From assembly GCA_035691305.1 (NCBI GenBank), contig DASSJF010000019.1, positions 1 to 53,920 of the forward strand: a stretch of DNA of 53,920 bases, read 5' to 3'. Every line of letters starts with the position of its first letter. Within the stretch, counting starts at the first letter, position 1. This DNA is from a bacterium (GTDB lineage: Bacteria; Sysuimicrobiota; Sysuimicrobiia; Sysuimicrobiales; Segetimicrobiaceae). Positions 34,730-42,610 of the stretch are shown here, piece by piece. The notes under the pieces were generated by a model. It did no database searches, had not been told where the DNA came from, and worked only from the letters and a program-made list of their open reading frames with translations. The position numbers and the translations under genes are program-made.

Positions 34730-35605
34730 ATGCCGCGCCTCCGCCGCGACGAGTACGTACGCTCCCACGCGCTCGGCAACGACTACCTCGTGATGGACCC
34801 GCGCACGCTCTCGCTGCGCCTCACGCCCGAGCGTATCCGCGCGATCTGCGACCGGCACCACGGGGTCGGATCGGACGGCATCCTGACGCTCGAGCGGAGC
34901 CGGCGCGCGGATGCCGGCCTGCGGATCTTCAATCCGGACGGTAGCGAGGCGGAGAAGAGCGGCAACGGCATCCGGATCTTCGCGAAGTGTCTGTGGGACC
35001 ACGGCTACGTGCGGCGGCGGTCGTTCACGATCGACACGAAGGGCGGCATCGTCGGGGTGGCGCTCCACGTCCGCGCTCGCGCGGTGCGGTCGATCACCGC
35101 GGAGATGGGCCGCGCGACGTTTCGGAGCCGGGAGATCCCGGTGGCCGGCCCGGACCGCGAGGTCGTGGGCGAGACGATCGAGGCCGCGGGTGAGCGGCTG
35201 GAGTTCAGCGCCGTGTCCGTCGGCAACCCGCACTGCGTCGTTTTCGTGGACGACCCGGCCGCGGTCGACCTCGCGCGCCTCGGGCCCGCGCTGGAGCACC
35301 ACCCGATGTTTCCCAACCGCATCAACGTGCAGTTCGTGCGCGTCGACGCCCCGGGGAAGGTGACGATCCGGATCTGGGAGCGGGGGGCCGGCGAGACGAC
35401 GGCGTCGGGCACGAGCTCGAGCGCGGTGGCCGCGGTCTGCGTGCGGCGGAGCCGGACCGGACGGGATCTCGCCGTGCACAGTCCGGGCGGGGTGCTGCGC
35501 GTCGAGGTGGAGCCGGACTACGCGCTGCGGCTCACCGGCCCGGTCGAGGAAGTGTCGCGCGGAACGCTGAGCGCGGACCTGCTGGCGCGGCTCCGGCGCC
35601 GTTGA
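34730..35605 (+). CDS. dapF: Diaminopimelate epimerase homologue with Ser at both catalytic Cys positions
   Basis: A DapF/proline-racemase-fold protein of 291 residues. The fold signatures are clear: HALGNDYLVMD, GVGSDGIL, NPDGSEAEKSGNGIR (68-82), GNPHCVVF and WERGAGETTASGT (216-228). In known DapF two cysteines do the acid/base chemistry, in MCGNG and ACGTG. Here both are serine (Ser77, codon AGC; Ser226, codon TCG). Either this homologue uses serines, or it is not a DAP epimerase. Position after ddl favours a cell-wall or lysine role. Fold identification is firm; activity is inference. Confidence 0.85.
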   Translation: MPRLRRDEYVRSHALGNDYLVMDPRTLSLRLTPERIRAICDRHHGVGSDGILTLERSRRADAGLRIFNPDGSEAEKSGNGIRIFAKCLWDHGYVRRRSFTIDTKGGIVGVALHVRARAVRSITAEMGRATFRSREIPVAGPDREVVGETIEAAGERLEFSAVSVGNPHCVVFVDDPAAVDLARLGPALEHHPMFPNRINVQFVRVDAPGKVTIRIWERGAGETTASGTSSSAVAAVCVRRSRTGRDLAVHSPGGVLRVEVEPDYALRLTGPVEEVSRGTLSADLLARLRRR

Positions 35606-35646
35606 AGACATAGTGGCCGGCGAGTCCGCCGGCAGGCGGTGACCTG

Positions 35647-36927
35647 ATGGCGCACATTCTGTATACGGTGCTCGACGGGCTCGGCGACCGGCCGGTCCCG
35701 GCCTTCGACGGCCGCACACCGCTCGAAGCGGCGGCCGTGCCGTTTCTCGGCGCCTTGACCCTCGACGGGCGCACCGGGCTCGTGCAGACGGTCGGACAGG
35801 GCATCGCGCCGGAGTCGGACGTCGCGGTGATGGCGATCCTCGGTTACGATCCATTCAAGTACCACACCGGCCGCGGAGTCTTCGAAGTCGTCGGCTCCGG
35901 CATGCGCTTCGGCGACGGGGATCTCGCCCTGCGCGGCAACTTCGCGACCGGCGGCGAAGGGCGGACGATTCTGGACCGCCGCGCCGGCCGAAATCTGTCG
36001 ACCGAAGAGGCGCACGCCCTCGCCGACGGGGTGACCCGCGAAGTCCGTCTCACGGCCGTCCCGGCGGAGCTCGAAGTGCGCGGCAGCGTGGCGCATCGGG
36101 CCGCGGTCGTGATCCGGCGCCGCGGCGGCCGGCTGTCGGCCAACATCTCCAACACCGACCCCGCGTACGCCCGCGTCCAGGGCCTCGGCGTCGCCCGCGA
36201 GCACGTCGGCAACGAGGTCGAACGCTGCGAGCCGCTCGACCAGAGCGAGGAAGCCAAGGTGGCCGCCGCGCTCGTCAACGAGTTCACGGAGCAGGCGCAC
36301 CGCATTCTGGACGCGCATCCCGTCAACGCGCGGCGCCGGGCGGACGGCCGGCCGCCGGCGAACCTGATTCTCGTCCGCGACGCGGGGGACCACGCGCCGC
36401 AGCTGCCGCCGATCGCCGAGCGGTTCGGGGCGCGCTTCGGCTGCTTCGTCGAGATGCCGGTCGAGCGGGGAATCGCGCAGCTCACCGGGATGCAGGTCAT
36501 CCCGGTCCCGCCGAGCGGCGCCGACAAGGAGCGGGTGTACCGAGAGTGGGCGGAGACCGCGGCGCGGGAGTACGCGAATTTCGACGGCCTCTACATGCAC
36601 CTCAAGGGTCCGGACGAGCCCGGGCACGACGGGGACGCCGAGGCGAAGCGCGCCGTCATCGAGTTGATCGACCGTGCGTTCTTCGGCACGCTGCTGGAAC
36701 GGGTGCCGCTCGACGACGTCGTGGTCGCCGTGACGGCGGATCACGCGACGCCTGTTACGCTCGGCCGGCACTCCGACGATCCGGTGCCGCTTCTCGTCGC
36801 CGGCGACGGCGTTGAGCCGGACGGGACACGGGTCTTCAACGAGAAGGCCTGCGCCAAGGGCGCGCTGGGGATGCTTAAAGGGACCGATCTGATGCCGCTG
36901 TTCGTCCGGCTCGCGCGCGGCGGATAG
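35647..36927 (+). CDS. apgM: Archaeal-type cofactor-independent phosphoglycerate mutase
   Basis: Interconverts 3- and 2-phosphoglycerate in glycolysis. The 426 residues have the alkaline-phosphatase-like metal sites of the aPGM family: VLDGLGDRP at the start, the catalytic Ser in GIAPESDVAVMAILGYDP, HLKGPDEPGHDGD and TADHATP near the C-terminus. This form is common in archaea and in scattered bacteria. GGTGA lies just before the ATG; a GC hairpin occupies the 41-bp gap after dapF. The stop abuts that of rlmD on the other strand with no gap. Confidence 0.92.
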   Translation: MAHILYTVLDGLGDRPVPAFDGRTPLEAAAVPFLGALTLDGRTGLVQTVGQGIAPESDVAVMAILGYDPFKYHTGRGVFEVVGSGMRFGDGDLALRGNFATGGEGRTILDRRAGRNLSTEEAHALADGVTREVRLTAVPAELEVRGSVAHRAAVVIRRRGGRLSANISNTDPAYARVQGLGVAREHVGNEVERCEPLDQSEEAKVAAALVNEFTEQAHRILDAHPVNARRRADGRPPANLILVRDAGDHAPQLPPIAERFGARFGCFVEMPVERGIAQLTGMQVIPVPPSGADKERVYREWAETAAREYANFDGLYMHLKGPDEPGHDGDAEAKRAVIELIDRAFFGTLLERVPLDDVVVAVTADHATPVTLGRHSDDPVPLLVAGDGVEPDGTRVFNEKACAKGALGMLKGTDLMPLFVRLARGG

Positions 36928-38325
36928 CTACCCGCGTTCCGCCAGCACCACGCACTCGACGTGGTAGGTGTGCGGAAATAGATCCAGCGGCTGCGCATGC
37001 CGCGCGATGTAGCCCGCGGCGATCAGTTCCTTGAGGTCCGGCGCAAGCGTCGTCGGATTGCACGACACGTAGACGATGCGGCGCGCGCCGGTGGCGGCGA
37101 CCTTGCGCATCACCCGGCCTCCGGCGCCGGAGCGCGGCGGGTCAAGGACGAGCACGTCGGGCCGGCCGGCGCGCTCGAGTATCTGCGGCAGCATCAGCCG
37201 CGCGTCGCCGCTCGCGAACTCGGCGTTCGCGATCCCGTTGAGCACCGCGTTCTCGCGCGCGGCCTCGATCGCCGGCGCGACGATCTCGATCCCGAGCACC
37301 CGCGCCGCCCGGCGCGCGAGCGCCAGCGAAAACGTGCCCACCCCGCAGTAGAGGTCGAACACCGTCTCGCCCCCCCGGAGACCGGCGTCGGCCTCGACGG
37401 CCCGGACGAGGTGCTCGGCCTGGACGGTGTTCGTCTGGAAGAACGTCTCGAGCCCGATCCGGAACGTGAGGCCGGATAGGATCTCGCGGATGTGCGGCCG
37501 CCCGGCGACGATCGTGACGTCCGTGAGCGGCACGCCGTCCGACGGCCCGGCGTTGATGCCGTGCGCCACGCTCACGATCTCCGGGACGGCGGCGCGCAGC
37601 CGGTCCGCGAGCCCCCGGAGCCCGGGCACTTCGCGCGCGGCCGTCACGAGGGCGACCATGACCTCGCCGGTGTTCTTGGCCTCCCGGATCACCACCTGGC
37701 GGAGCATGCCCGTGTGGGTGCGCGGATCGTAGCACGAGAGGCCCGACGTCCGGGCAAACGCGTCGACTTCCTGGAGAATGATGTTGGTGCGCGGCGACTC
37801 CAGGTAGCAGGATGCGATCGGCACGATCTTGTCGAACGCGCCGCGCCGGTGGAGGCCGATGCCGCCTGGATGGAACGAAAACTCCATCTTGTTGCGGTAG
37901 TACCAGGGCGCGGCCATGCGGACGATCGGCCGAACCTCGACGTCCCGCAGGCCTCCGAGATGCGCGAGGCTTTCGCGGACGATCGACTCCTTCGCCGCCG
38001 TCTGCGCGTCGTAGGTGAGATGCTGCCAGGTGCAGCCGCCGCACGGCCCGAAGTGCGGGCAGGGGGCCGCCGTGCGGACGTGCGAGGGGGACTCGATCCC
38101 CACGAGATCGGCCTCGCCGTAGCCGGACCGTACCCGCCACAGCCGCGCCCGTACCCGGTCACCCGGCGCCGTATCGGGCACGAAGACGACGAAGCCGTCG
38201 AGCCGTCCGACGCCGCGCCCCCCGTATGCGAGCCGGTCGATCGTCAGCGTGATCTCGTCGCCGCGCCTCGGCCGCGGCGCACGTGATGCCGCCGCCGTTC
38301 GCTGATCCCGTTCTTGAACGCTCAT
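36928..38325 (-). CDS. 23S rRNA (uracil-C5)-methyltransferase, RlmD/TrmA family
   Basis: A 465-residue TrmA/RlmD-type enzyme. An N-terminal TRAM domain (about 24-85, GGRGVGRLDGFVVFVPD) is followed by an iron-sulfur-type cysteine cluster CPHFGPCGGC (about 89-98). The methyltransferase domain has FDLYCGVGTFSLALARR, VLDPPRSGAG and the catalytic VSCNPTTLAPDL. E. coli RlmD targets U1939 in 23S rRNA; the site here is inferred only. The promoter's -10 ends 9 nt before the ATG, so the message is nearly leaderless. Confidence 0.92.
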   Translation of the reverse strand: MSVQERDQRTAAASRAPRPRRGDEITLTIDRLAYGGRGVGRLDGFVVFVPDTAPGDRVRARLWRVRSGYGEADLVGIESPSHVRTAAPCPHFGPCGGCTWQHLTYDAQTAAKESIVRESLAHLGGLRDVEVRPIVRMAAPWYYRNKMEFSFHPGGIGLHRRGAFDKIVPIASCYLESPRTNIILQEVDAFARTSGLSCYDPRTHTGMLRQVVIREAKNTGEVMVALVTAAREVPGLRGLADRLRAAVPEIVSVAHGINAGPSDGVPLTDVTIVAGRPHIREILSGLTFRIGLETFFQTNTVQAEHLVRAVEADAGLRGGETVFDLYCGVGTFSLALARRAARVLGIEIVAPAIEAARENAVLNGIANAEFASGDARLMLPQILERAGRPDVLVLDPPRSGAGGRVMRKVAATGARRIVYVSCNPTTLAPDLKELIAAGYIARHAQPLDLFPHTYHVECVVLAERG

Positions 38326-38334
38326 TGCGCAGCC

Positions 38335-38363
38335 ATCATAGCGCGCGTAGGGGATATAGGTAA
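38335..38363 (-). promoter_or_regulatory. Promoter of the RlmD-type gene
   Basis: Minus strand TTACCT (38363-38358), 17-bp spacer, TATGAT (38340-38335), only 9 nt before the ATG. The short gap also carries the ribosome site of the divergent sugar-binding-protein gene (GGAGGTG). Confidence 0.5.
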
Positions 38364-38382
38364 GTGCAGGAGGTGATGCCGC

Positions 38383-39678
38383 GTGGCGACGGAACGCCGC
38401 ACGGCTCTCGCATTGGTGTCCGCCTTGACGGTCCTGCTGGCCGCGGGCGCCGGCAATTCCGCCGCGGCGGGCCAGATGGGCGGGACGGTCAGCGTGCTGG
38501 CCACCTGGGGCGGGGCCGAGCTCGACAGCTTCAACGCGATGGTCAAGCCCTTCGAAGAGCGCACGGGCGTGCGCGTCGAGTTTCAGGGTACGCGCGATCT
38601 CAGCGCGGTGCTGCAGACGCGCGTCCAAGGCGGCAATCCGCCGGACGTGGCCGGGCTGCCGAACCCCGGCGCGCTCCCGTCGCTGGCGCGGTCGCACGCT
38701 CTCAAGCCGCTCGCGGGGGTACTCGACATGGCGCACGTGGACCGCGACTATCCGGCGGCCTGGCGAGACATCGGTCGGATCGGCGGCCGGCCGTACGCGA
38801 TCGTTGTCAAGGCGGCGCTGAAGGGCCTTGTCTGGTACGATCCCAAGACACTTGCATCCGAGCACGTTGCGCTGCCGCCGACGTGGGACGCGATGATGGC
38901 GCTGACCGGCCGGTTGGCGGGTCGCGGCACGACGGCTTGGTGCCTCGGGCTCGGCAGCGGCGCGACGACCGGCTGGCCGGCCACCGACTGGATCGACATG
39001 CTGCTGCTGCGCGCCTCCGGGCCCGCGGCACACGACGCCTGGGTGCAGCACAAGGTCGGGTGGGATTCCGCCCCGGTGCGGCAGGCGTGGCAGCAGTTCG
39101 GGCGGATCGCCACCAACCCGAAGTACGTCTACGGCGGGCCGCAGGCGGTCCTCGCGACCGACTTCGGCGAGGCCCCGTTCCCGATGTTCGCGAAGCCTCC
39201 GCGCTGCCTCTTCCACATGCAGGCCACGTTCGTCGAGGACATGATTCAGAAACAGTTCTCATGGGTGCGGCCCGGCAGCGACCTGACGTTCGTGCCGGTG
39301 CCGCGGATCGCGCCGCAGTACGCCGGGGTCGCGCAGATCGCCGGGGATGTCTTCGGCATGTTCCACGATACGCCGCAGGCCCGCGCGCTCATCCGCTATC
39401 TCGTCTCCGCCGAAGCGCAGGCGATCTGGGTGAAGCGCGGCGGAGCGCTGTCCGCCAACAAGGGCGTGCCGCTCGGCGACTATCCCGACGTGCTCAGCCG
39501 CCGCGCGGCGGACCTGCTGGTCCACGCGTCCGTGGCCCGCTTCGGCGCCGCCGATATGATGCCGCCGGAGATGACGGCCGCGTTTTACACGGGCACGCTC
39601 GACTACGTCTCGCATCCGGATCAGCTGCGCAGCATCTTGGGACACCTCGAGGCCGTCGCCCGGGACGCCTACAAGTAG
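38383..39678 (+). CDS. Sugar ABC transporter substrate-binding protein (AglE-like)
   Basis: A 431-residue family-1 solute-binding protein with a signal peptide (hydrophobic 8-30, AAGAGNSAAAG). The mature start is TVSVLATWGGAELDSFNAMVKPFEERTGV, shown by key residues WGGAE and PFEERTGV. Later segments such as GGALSANKGVP are typical of alpha-glucoside binding proteins of the AglE group. GGAGGTG lies 7 nt upstream of the GTG start. Two permease genes follow at 3 nt and with overlap. The ligand is probably an alpha-glucoside or another di/oligosaccharide, by family. Confidence 0.88.
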   Translation: MATERRTALALVSALTVLLAAGAGNSAAAGQMGGTVSVLATWGGAELDSFNAMVKPFEERTGVRVEFQGTRDLSAVLQTRVQGGNPPDVAGLPNPGALPSLARSHALKPLAGVLDMAHVDRDYPAAWRDIGRIGGRPYAIVVKAALKGLVWYDPKTLASEHVALPPTWDAMMALTGRLAGRGTTAWCLGLGSGATTGWPATDWIDMLLLRASGPAAHDAWVQHKVGWDSAPVRQAWQQFGRIATNPKYVYGGPQAVLATDFGEAPFPMFAKPPRCLFHMQATFVEDMIQKQFSWVRPGSDLTFVPVPRIAPQYAGVAQIAGDVFGMFHDTPQARALIRYLVSAEAQAIWVKRGGALSANKGVPLGDYPDVLSRRAADLLVHASVARFGAADMMPPEMTAAFYTGTLDYVSHPDQLRSILGHLEAVARDAYK

Positions 39679-39681
39679 ACG

Positions 39682-40656
39682 GTGCGCGCGCTGCTGCTCG
39701 CCGTAGCGGCGCTGGCCGGCGCCCCGGCCGCGTCGGTGGCGTACATCCTGACGGTGGAGTGGGCGCTTGCACGGCTGCCCGCCCGCCGCCGCCGCACGCT
39801 CCGTCCGTGGGCGTGGCTGTGTCCCGCGCTGGCCTTCCTCGCGGTTTTCCTCGTCTATCCCACGCTCGATACCATGGCGCTGAGCCTGCGCGACGCGGGC
39901 GGCGCCGCCTGGGCGGGGTTCGGCAACTACGCGTACGCGTTCCAGAGCCGGGAGGCGCTCCTCGCGCTGCGCAACACACTGCTCTGGCTGGTGCTCTTTA
40001 CCGGGCTGGTCGTGGCCGGCGGGCTCGCCGTCGCCGCGCTCGCCGAGCGGGTGCGATACGAGGCCGCCGTCCGCGGTATCGTCTTTCTGCCGATGGCGCT
40101 GTCGTTTACCGCGGCCGCGGTGATCTGGAAGTTCGTCTACGAGTTCAGGCCGGCCGGTGCGCCGCAGATCGGCTTACTGAACGCGGTGCTGAGCACCGTC
40201 GTTCCCGGCTTCGAACCGCGCGCCTGGCTGGTCGGCGCGCCGTGGAACACGCTCCTGTTGATCGCCGCCGGCGTCTGGATCTGGGTCGGGTTCGCCGCGG
40301 TCGTCTTCGCCGCGGCGTTGAAGGCGGTGCCGGCCGGCATCGTCGAGGCGGCCCGGGTCGACGGCGCCGGAGAGTGGCGCGTCTTCCGGCAGGTCACGCT
40401 GCCGGTGATCGGTCCGACCGTCGGGGCGGTGGCCACGGCGATGGTCGTCACCGCGCTCAAGGTCTTTGACGTCGTCTACGTGATGACGAGCGGCAACTTC
40501 GACACCGAGGTGCTGGCGACGCGGATGTACCATGCGCTGTTCGTGGATCAGCACCTCGGCCGGGCCGCGGCGCTGGCCGTGATCCTGCTGGCGGCCACGG
40601 TGCCGGTCATGGCGGTCACCCTGCGCCGGTTGCGCCGCGAGGAGGCGGCCCGATGA
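39682..40656 (+). CDS. Sugar ABC transporter permease (AglF/MalF-like)
   Basis: A 324-residue membrane protein with about eight hydrophobic segments. The cytoplasmic coupling loop is IVEAARVDGAGEWRVFRQVTLP, with the EAA motif. It starts with GTG at 39682, 3 nt after the binding-protein gene, and its stop overlaps the next permease (ATGA). FLVYPTLDTMALSLRDA and the P-loop-free architecture agree with MalF-type permeases. Confidence 0.92.
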   Translation: MRALLLAVAALAGAPAASVAYILTVEWALARLPARRRRTLRPWAWLCPALAFLAVFLVYPTLDTMALSLRDAGGAAWAGFGNYAYAFQSREALLALRNTLLWLVLFTGLVVAGGLAVAALAERVRYEAAVRGIVFLPMALSFTAAAVIWKFVYEFRPAGAPQIGLLNAVLSTVVPGFEPRAWLVGAPWNTLLLIAAGVWIWVGFAAVVFAAALKAVPAGIVEAARVDGAGEWRVFRQVTLPVIGPTVGAVATAMVVTALKVFDVVYVMTSGNFDTEVLATRMYHALFVDQHLGRAAALAVILLAATVPVMAVTLRRLRREEAAR

Positions 40657-41531
40657 CGCGCCCCGGGGGCGCGGGATCGGCCGTCGGGAGGCGACGGCGT
40701 CGCTCGCTGCGCGCGCTCCCCGTGCATCTCGTGCTGTGGCTGGTGTGCACGGCGTGGCTCGCGCCGGTGGTCGGGCTCTTGGTAAGTTCGCTGCGCCCCG
40801 CGGCCGACGTGGCGGCAAGCGGCTGGTGGACCATCCTCCGGCATCCCGCCCTGACCCTCGACAACTATCGGGCCGTGCTCGGGACCCAGAGGCTCGCCGC
40901 GGGTTTCTTCAACAGTATGGTGATCGCGGCGCCCTCAACCGCGATTCCGCTGCTCATCGCGGCGTACGCGGCCTACGCGCTGTCCTGGATGGAGTTTCGC
41001 GGACGCGGCGCCCTGTTTGCGGTGATCGTCCTCCTCCTCGTCGTCCCGATCCAGACGACGCTCGTCCCGGTGCTGCGGCTGTTTACGGCGGCGCGGCTGA
41101 CGGGCACGTTTCCCGCGCTGTGGCTCGCGCACGCGGGCTACGGGCTCCCGCTCGCCGTCTTTCTGTTGAGAAACTTCGTCGCCGGACTGCCGGCCGACGT
41201 GCTGGACTCCGCGGCGATCGACGGGGCGGACGCCGTGCAGACGTTCTTTCGGATGGTGCTGCCGCTGTCGTTGCCGGCGCTCGCCTCGCTCGCGATCTTC
41301 CAGTTTCTGTGGGTGTGGAACGATCTGCTCGTCGCGCTGAGCTACCTCGGCGGCCGGCCGAGCGTGGCGCCGCTGACCGTGACGATCGCCGGGCTGGTGA
41401 GCTCGCTCGGGAGCGGGTGGAACCTGCTCACGGCCGCGGCGTTCGTCTCGGTGGCGCTGCCGCTCGCGGTGTTCTTCGCGCTGCAGCGGTACTTCATCCG
41501 CGGTCTCGTTGCGGGCGCGGTCAAAGACTAG
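40653..41531 (+). CDS. Sugar ABC transporter permease (AglG/MalG-like)
   Basis: A 292-residue MalG-type permease with six hydrophobic segments. The EAA loop is VLDSAAIDGADAVQTFFRMVLPLSLP, and the C-terminus is YFIRGLVAGAVKD, typical for the family. It completes an AglEFG-like importer whose ATPase is not in this operon. The next gene is a GntR regulator 249 nt downstream with its own promoter. Confidence 0.93.
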   Translation: MTRPGGAGSAVGRRRRRSLRALPVHLVLWLVCTAWLAPVVGLLVSSLRPAADVAASGWWTILRHPALTLDNYRAVLGTQRLAAGFFNSMVIAAPSTAIPLLIAAYAAYALSWMEFRGRGALFAVIVLLLVVPIQTTLVPVLRLFTAARLTGTFPALWLAHAGYGLPLAVFLLRNFVAGLPADVLDSAAIDGADAVQTFFRMVLPLSLPALASLAIFQFLWVWNDLLVALSYLGGRPSVAPLTVTIAGLVSSLGSGWNLLTAAAFVSVALPLAVFFALQRYFIRGLVAGAVKD

Positions 41532-41705
41532 CGGCAAACTGCTTCCGTCCCGCGTGTAGAATGGTTCCCGCGCGCACATATGTTTCAGCTGGCCCGCGAG
41601 CTATGAGGAGGGTAGGCGGCCTATGTCGAGTTTGGCCCTGTCGCGAAAAGATCAGTGAAACTCGATAGAGATGCCACTTTATGACTTCGTCCATCATTAG
41701 GCCTG
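41532..41705 (+). other. Intergenic region before the gntR promoter, with an inverted repeat
   Basis: No gene is evident. TCGAGTTT (41626-41633) and AAACTCGA (41658-41665) form an 8-bp inverted repeat with a 24-nt loop. Two very short frames exist: ATG 41580 (8 codons), and ATG 41622 with GGAGGG upstream (11 codons, MSSLALSRKDQ). A TAGAAT at 41557-41562 lacks a good -35. I see no clear terminator for the sugar importer. Confidence 0.4.
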
Positions 41706-41734
41706 TTGACTTGACCCAGCCAGTCGGGCATACT
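41706..41734 (+). promoter_or_regulatory. Promoter of the gntR-oxidoreductase operon
   Basis: TTGACT (41706-41711), 17-bp spacer, CATACT (41729-41734); start expected near 41741, just before the palindromic operator. Confidence 0.6.
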
Positions 41735-41747
41735 GGGGCCAGCAGCA

Positions 41748-41760
41748 GTGGTCTGACCAC
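41748..41760 (+). promoter_or_regulatory. GntR/FadR-type operator
   Basis: GTGGTCTGACCAC is a perfect 13-bp palindrome and matches the FadR-subfamily operator pattern TGGTnnnACCA. It lies about +8 to +20 from the predicted start and just upstream of the gntR gene, so a bound repressor would block transcription of its own operon. Confidence 0.7.
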
Positions 41761-41780
41761 CGGGCCAGTGTTAGGGCTCG

Positions 41781-42554
41781 GTGCAGGGGGCGGTGTCGAT
41801 CGCGTCCGGCACGGTGTCATCCATTCAAGCCGATCTCGGCCCGGTCCGGAAGACCAAGGTCTATGCCGAGGTCGCGGCGCAAATTCATCGCCTGATCGCC
41901 GAGGGCCGTCTCAAGCCCGGCGACAAACTTCCTCCCGAACGTGAGCTCGCCGAGATCTTCGGCGTTAGCCGTAGTTCCGTCCGCGACGCGATCCGTGTCC
42001 TCGAAATGCAGGGGCTCGTCGAGCCGCGCCACGGCGACGGCACGGTCGTGCGTGAGATTCCGATCGACCGGATCGTGCGGCCGCTCGCGGACGCGGTGAG
42101 CGCCGGCAAGGACCAGGTCGCGGACCTCTTTGACATGCGCAAGATGCTGGAACCACCCCTTGCGCGCGCCGCGGCCTTTCGCGCGACGGACGAGGACGTA
42201 CACGCGCTCGAGCAGATCGTCGAGCGCCAGACCCGGCGCATCCGCGCCGGGGAAATCGCTCTCGAGGACGACAGCGAGTTCCACTATCGGATCGCCGCCG
42301 CCGCCAAGAACCAGGTTGTCTTGCGCACCATCGACACCCTGATGGATCTGCTGCGCGACAGCCGGGTCCGTTCGTTGCAGGGTCCCGGCCGCGCGGAGAA
42401 GTCGCTCCAAGGCCACCGCCGGATTCTCGACGCGATCAAACGGCGCGACCCCGAGGCGGCGGCGCAGCAGATGCGCCGGCACATCGACGAGATCGAAGGC
42501 ACACTGTTTCCGGACAGACGTCAGGCGGAATCGACAGCCGGTTCGCGCGGGTAG
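41781..42554 (+). CDS. GntR-family regulator, FadR subfamily (FCD domain)
   Basis: A 257-residue transcription regulator. The winged helix (about 25-90) has PGDKLPPERELAEIFGVSRSSVRDAIRVLEMQGLVEPRHGDGTVV, where the core PPERELAE-GVSRSSVRDAIR is diagnostic. Residues about 95-240 form an all-helical FCD ligand-binding domain with the His residues that bind metal in relatives (FHYRIA, GHRRILDAI, RRHIDEIE). FadR-type regulators often sense small carboxylates. The start is a GTG at 41781 (or 41793). The palindrome at 41748-41760 suggests autoregulation, and the oxidoreductase genes 56 nt downstream are its likely targets. Confidence 0.9.
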   Translation: MQGAVSIASGTVSSIQADLGPVRKTKVYAEVAAQIHRLIAEGRLKPGDKLPPERELAEIFGVSRSSVRDAIRVLEMQGLVEPRHGDGTVVREIPIDRIVRPLADAVSAGKDQVADLFDMRKMLEPPLARAAAFRATDEDVHALEQIVERQTRRIRAGEIALEDDSEFHYRIAAAAKNQVVLRTIDTLMDLLRDSRVRSLQGPGRAEKSLQGHRRILDAIKRRDPEAAAQQMRRHIDEIEGTLFPDRRQAESTAGSRG

Positions 42555-42610
42555 ACGGGCGACGCCCGCGCATGCCGCGGGCTCGTAACCGAAGGATGGA
42601 GGAGACAGGG

